DNA of 64,000 nt from Sulfurospirillum sp001602955 (GTDB taxonomy: Bacteria; Campylobacterota; Campylobacteria; Campylobacterales; Sulfurospirillaceae): positions 1-64,000 of the forward strand of contig LVAC01000014.1 of NCBI GenBank assembly GCA_001602955.1, in the 5' to 3' direction. The notes under the pieces were generated by a model that worked only from the letters and a program-made list of their open reading frames with translations, did not search any database and was not told the origin of the DNA. Position 1 is the stretch's first letter. Each line of letters opens with the position of its first letter. This document shows, in pieces, positions 62,271-64,000 of the stretch. The position numbers and the translations under genes were made by a program.

Positions 62271-62300
62271 AAAAAACCCTTAGAGCCTTGACTCTAAGGG
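62271..62300 (-). terminator. Rho-independent terminator after psr set 2
   Basis: Arms CCCTTAGAG and CTCTAAGGG (9 bp, perfect) with a 6-base loop. On the minus strand it is followed by six T. It closes the set 2 operon 12 bp after psrC and separates it from the FIST gene. Confidence 0.9.
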
Positions 62301-62311
62301 TGACATGTTCT

Positions 62312-63265
62312 TTATCCGACGAAGGTTTGTCCGGCATAAAGCATGTAGTAACGCAGTGCTAAAACGCCCACAAGAACGATAAGAGCGTTAAAGATCACGA
62401 AGGCGTGGGAGTGTTTGACTCCGTGAGGCAAAGCAAAGTTCAATCCGATAGGTAAAAGCAAGCCTAAACCGATGACGCCCACCCAAAGAAGGGTTGAAAG
62501 ACCGCCCGTACTGAGTGCCGCCGCTCCCGCATGTGCCGTTGCGCCTCCTTGGTACATCATTCCCACGAAAAGAATGAAGATGAAAAAGAGTTCTGCAAAG
62601 ATCACTTTGACGTCCAGTCCGTGCAAATAGCTTACGTTGGCGTCTTTCGTTGCATGGGTAAAGAACAATAATCCGACGACAAGGTTTGCCGAAATACCCG
62701 CAGATACGCCCGAAGCCAAAAAGAGTGCCGGAAGAACGGGCGTATTTAAAAGCGGATAGCTGTTCATCGCCGAGAGCAAGAAACCGGTATACGCACCTAC
62801 GCCCACCGCCAATACAAGCGTAATCGCTTCAAGCACTTTGCCGTAATTGAGTGCCAAATCTGCAATCGGCGCTAAGAATTTAAACGGTCCATCCACGGCT
62901 AACTCTTTTTTGAAAACGCCGAGCAAGAACAAAATGGAAACCGGCATATAGGCAAACAAGGCCAAAACACCGATCGTCATGACCGAGCCGAAGTTATAAT
63001 GAATCAACAATTTCCAAAACATCAACGGTCGGGTAAGATCGAAAATCAAAAGGCATAAACCCGCACCGATCGTAACGGGTGCTAAGATCGCTCCCGCTTT
63101 AATAATTCCGTCCCATGGGGAAACATCGTTACCTTTCATCCATTTCACGACGATGGCGGAGATAATCGCACCGGCGGAAAGTCCTGCCAAGAAGAGATAA
63201 ACCGCGATCGGCCAATGCCATACGATCGTATTGTATTGCTCCATAGAGCCCCAGATTTGATTCAT
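62312..63265 (-). CDS. NrfD/PsrC-family membrane subunit (set 2)
   Basis: 317 residues, the same length as Wolinella PsrC. The same N-terminal motif as set 1 (AVYLFLAGLSAGAIISAIVV) and the same C-terminal pattern (LRYYMLYAGQTFVG). Clearly a paralog of 55514-56482. Overlaps the ferredoxin gene by 4 bp. Confidence 0.92.
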   Translation of the reverse strand: MNQIWGSMEQYNTIVWHWPIAVYLFLAGLSAGAIISAIVVKWMKGNDVSPWDGIIKAGAILAPVTIGAGLCLLIFDLTRPLMFWKLLIHYNFGSVMTIGVLALFAYMPVSILFLLGVFKKELAVDGPFKFLAPIADLALNYGKVLEAITLVLAVGVGAYTGFLLSAMNSYPLLNTPVLPALFLASGVSAGISANLVVGLLFFTHATKDANVSYLHGLDVKVIFAELFFIFILFVGMMYQGGATAHAGAAALSTGGLSTLLWVGVIGLGLLLPIGLNFALPHGVKHSHAFVIFNALIVLVGVLALRYYMLYAGQTFVG

Positions 63266-63834
63266 GAGTTGATCCCTCCTTTATGGTTGGGTACGATATA
63301 CATTTTCGGTTTGGTTCCGAGTCTCTCTTTTTGGCGATACGTGACGCGTTCGGAGAGCACTTTGTTGATTTTGCTTTTTGGATCATTGAGATCGCCAAAG
63401 GTTAACGCTTCGGTTGGGCATACGGTCACACACGCCGGCTCTTCGCCTCGGCTTAAGCGCGATTCGTGGCAGAACGTACACTTATCGGGTGCTTTGGTCA
63501 CCGGATGAACGTAACGCGCTTGATAAGGACATGCCGCGACGCAGTAAAGACAACCGACGCACAAGTCGTTATCGACTAAAACGATACCGTCTTCGTTGAC
63601 ATGTGAAGCTTTGGTCGGACAAACGCTTACACACGGCGTATTTTCGCAATGCACGCACGATTGTCGATGGTATTCGTAGCCTAAATCGCCGTTAGGGTAC
63701 TCTTCTTGTTTGACCCATACTTGTAAACGGTAAACGGAATCGGGAATTTTATTTTCGGATCTACACGCAACATTACAGGCTTGACAGCCGATGCATAAAT
63801 TATTGTCGTGGACCATTGCATATTTTTTTGCCAT
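63262..63834 (-). CDS. Four-cluster ferredoxin subunit, PsrB type (set 2)
   Basis: 190 residues. Cysteine groups CIGCQACNVAC, CVHCENTPCVSVCPT, CVGCLYCVAACPYQARY and CTFC with ACVTVC. Paralogous to the set 1 gene at 56479-57045. GGAG (read on minus) lies before the ATG. Confidence 0.94.
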   Translation of the reverse strand: MAKKYAMVHDNNLCIGCQACNVACRSENKIPDSVYRLQVWVKQEEYPNGDLGYEYHRQSCVHCENTPCVSVCPTKASHVNEDGIVLVDNDLCVGCLYCVAACPYQARYVHPVTKAPDKCTFCHESRLSRGEEPACVTVCPTEALTFGDLNDPKSKINKVLSERVTYRQKERLGTKPKMYIVPNHKGGINS

Positions 63835-63849
63835 TGTTTTCTCCTTACC

Positions 63850-64000
63850 TTACGCTTTTTTGACTTTGACGCCGACGACGTGAAGGTTCATACCGCTATT
63901 GGGCGATACTAACGGCGAATAAAGCGAGTTACTGTTCACGCCTTTGCCGTAAGCTCGTTTTAAATCTTTACTGATATGTCCAAACCCAAAGTACGCAAAT
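63850..64000 (-). CDS. Molybdopterin oxidoreductase, PsrA/PhsA type (set 2), C-terminal end only
   Basis: Fifty codons of a gene that continues past the right edge. The tail FGHISKDLKRAYGKGVNSNS and SPLVSPNSGMNLHVVGVKV resembles the C-terminus of PsrA/PhsA proteins. Stop at 63850, 15 bp before the ferredoxin start. Gene order A-B-C matches set 1. Confidence 0.85.
   Translation of the reverse strand, partial: FAYFGFGHISKDLKRAYGKGVNSNSLYSPLVSPNSGMNLHVVGVKVKKA

Overview
The window looks like a chromosomal segment of a Campylobacterota (Epsilonproteobacteria) bacterium, most likely Sulfurospirillum or a close relative (inference). The grounds are gene order that I recognise from Campylobacter jejuni: gyrA-flgP-flgQ-flgR-asd, and aroQ/folK-flhF-flhG-(small membrane protein)-fliA-fliM-fliY beside mqnF and sppA. 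Futalosine-pathway menaquinone synthesis and Psr-type sulfur respiration fit the same group. Apart from the left 3.4 kb and a small transposon at 15.1-15.9 kb, base composition and codon use look uniform.

Layout. 1-3455 is the end of an AT-rich genomic island: a type IIL (MmeI-like) restriction-modification gene running off the left edge, and a P4-type integrase next to the 3' end of tRNA-Asn. 3.7-6.8 kb is a TAXI-TRAP importer. 6.8-15.0 kb (minus) holds a radical SAM gene with an apparent AUU start, hemE, yqhA, asd, flgR, flgQ, flgP and gyrA. 15.07-15.91 kb is a REP-type tyrosine transposase between 28-bp inverted repeats. 15.9-21.4 kb has small membrane or secreted proteins, comF, lepA, prs and a DUF4405/EF-hand pair. 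21.4-26.4 kb is a surface-glycan cluster whose parts resemble an Arn pathway: sugar aminotransferase, polyprenyl-phosphate glycosyltransferase, half-size flippase subunit and GT-C-like transferase, plus WbqC. 26.4-34.3 kb is the flagellar block fliY-fliM-fliA-flhG-flhF fused end to end with folK, an M24 peptidase and aroQ. 34.5-37.5 kb is mqnF-sppA-yitT, followed by yeiH with a divergent LysR gene, then ribB under an FMN riboswitch, an EamA transporter and an adenine deaminase.

42.7-46.7 kb (minus) contains a secreted hydrolase and a four-gene envelope operon (COG3014-like lipoprotein, YcfL-like, LpoB-like, CsgG/LpoB-fold-like). 46.9-52.8 kb holds xseA, menG, ppaC, a radical SAM coproporphyrinogen oxidase-like gene and two unknown genes. 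The right end, 52.8-64.0 kb (minus), is respiratory. Two psrABC-type molybdoenzyme sets flank a FIST-PAS-GGDEF-EAL protein. Directly behind the complete set, closely spaced or overlapping, come an OmpR-type regulator, a histidine kinase and a stand-alone Cache-type periplasmic sensor.

Across the chromosome-like part, the word TTACATGT/ACATGTAA is strongly over-represented: 32 sites by eye against about 3-4 expected from composition, including in hairpins and inside the riboswitch. It is absent from the island. No gene-free stretch longer than 300 bases was found other than those described as riboswitch or tRNA regions.
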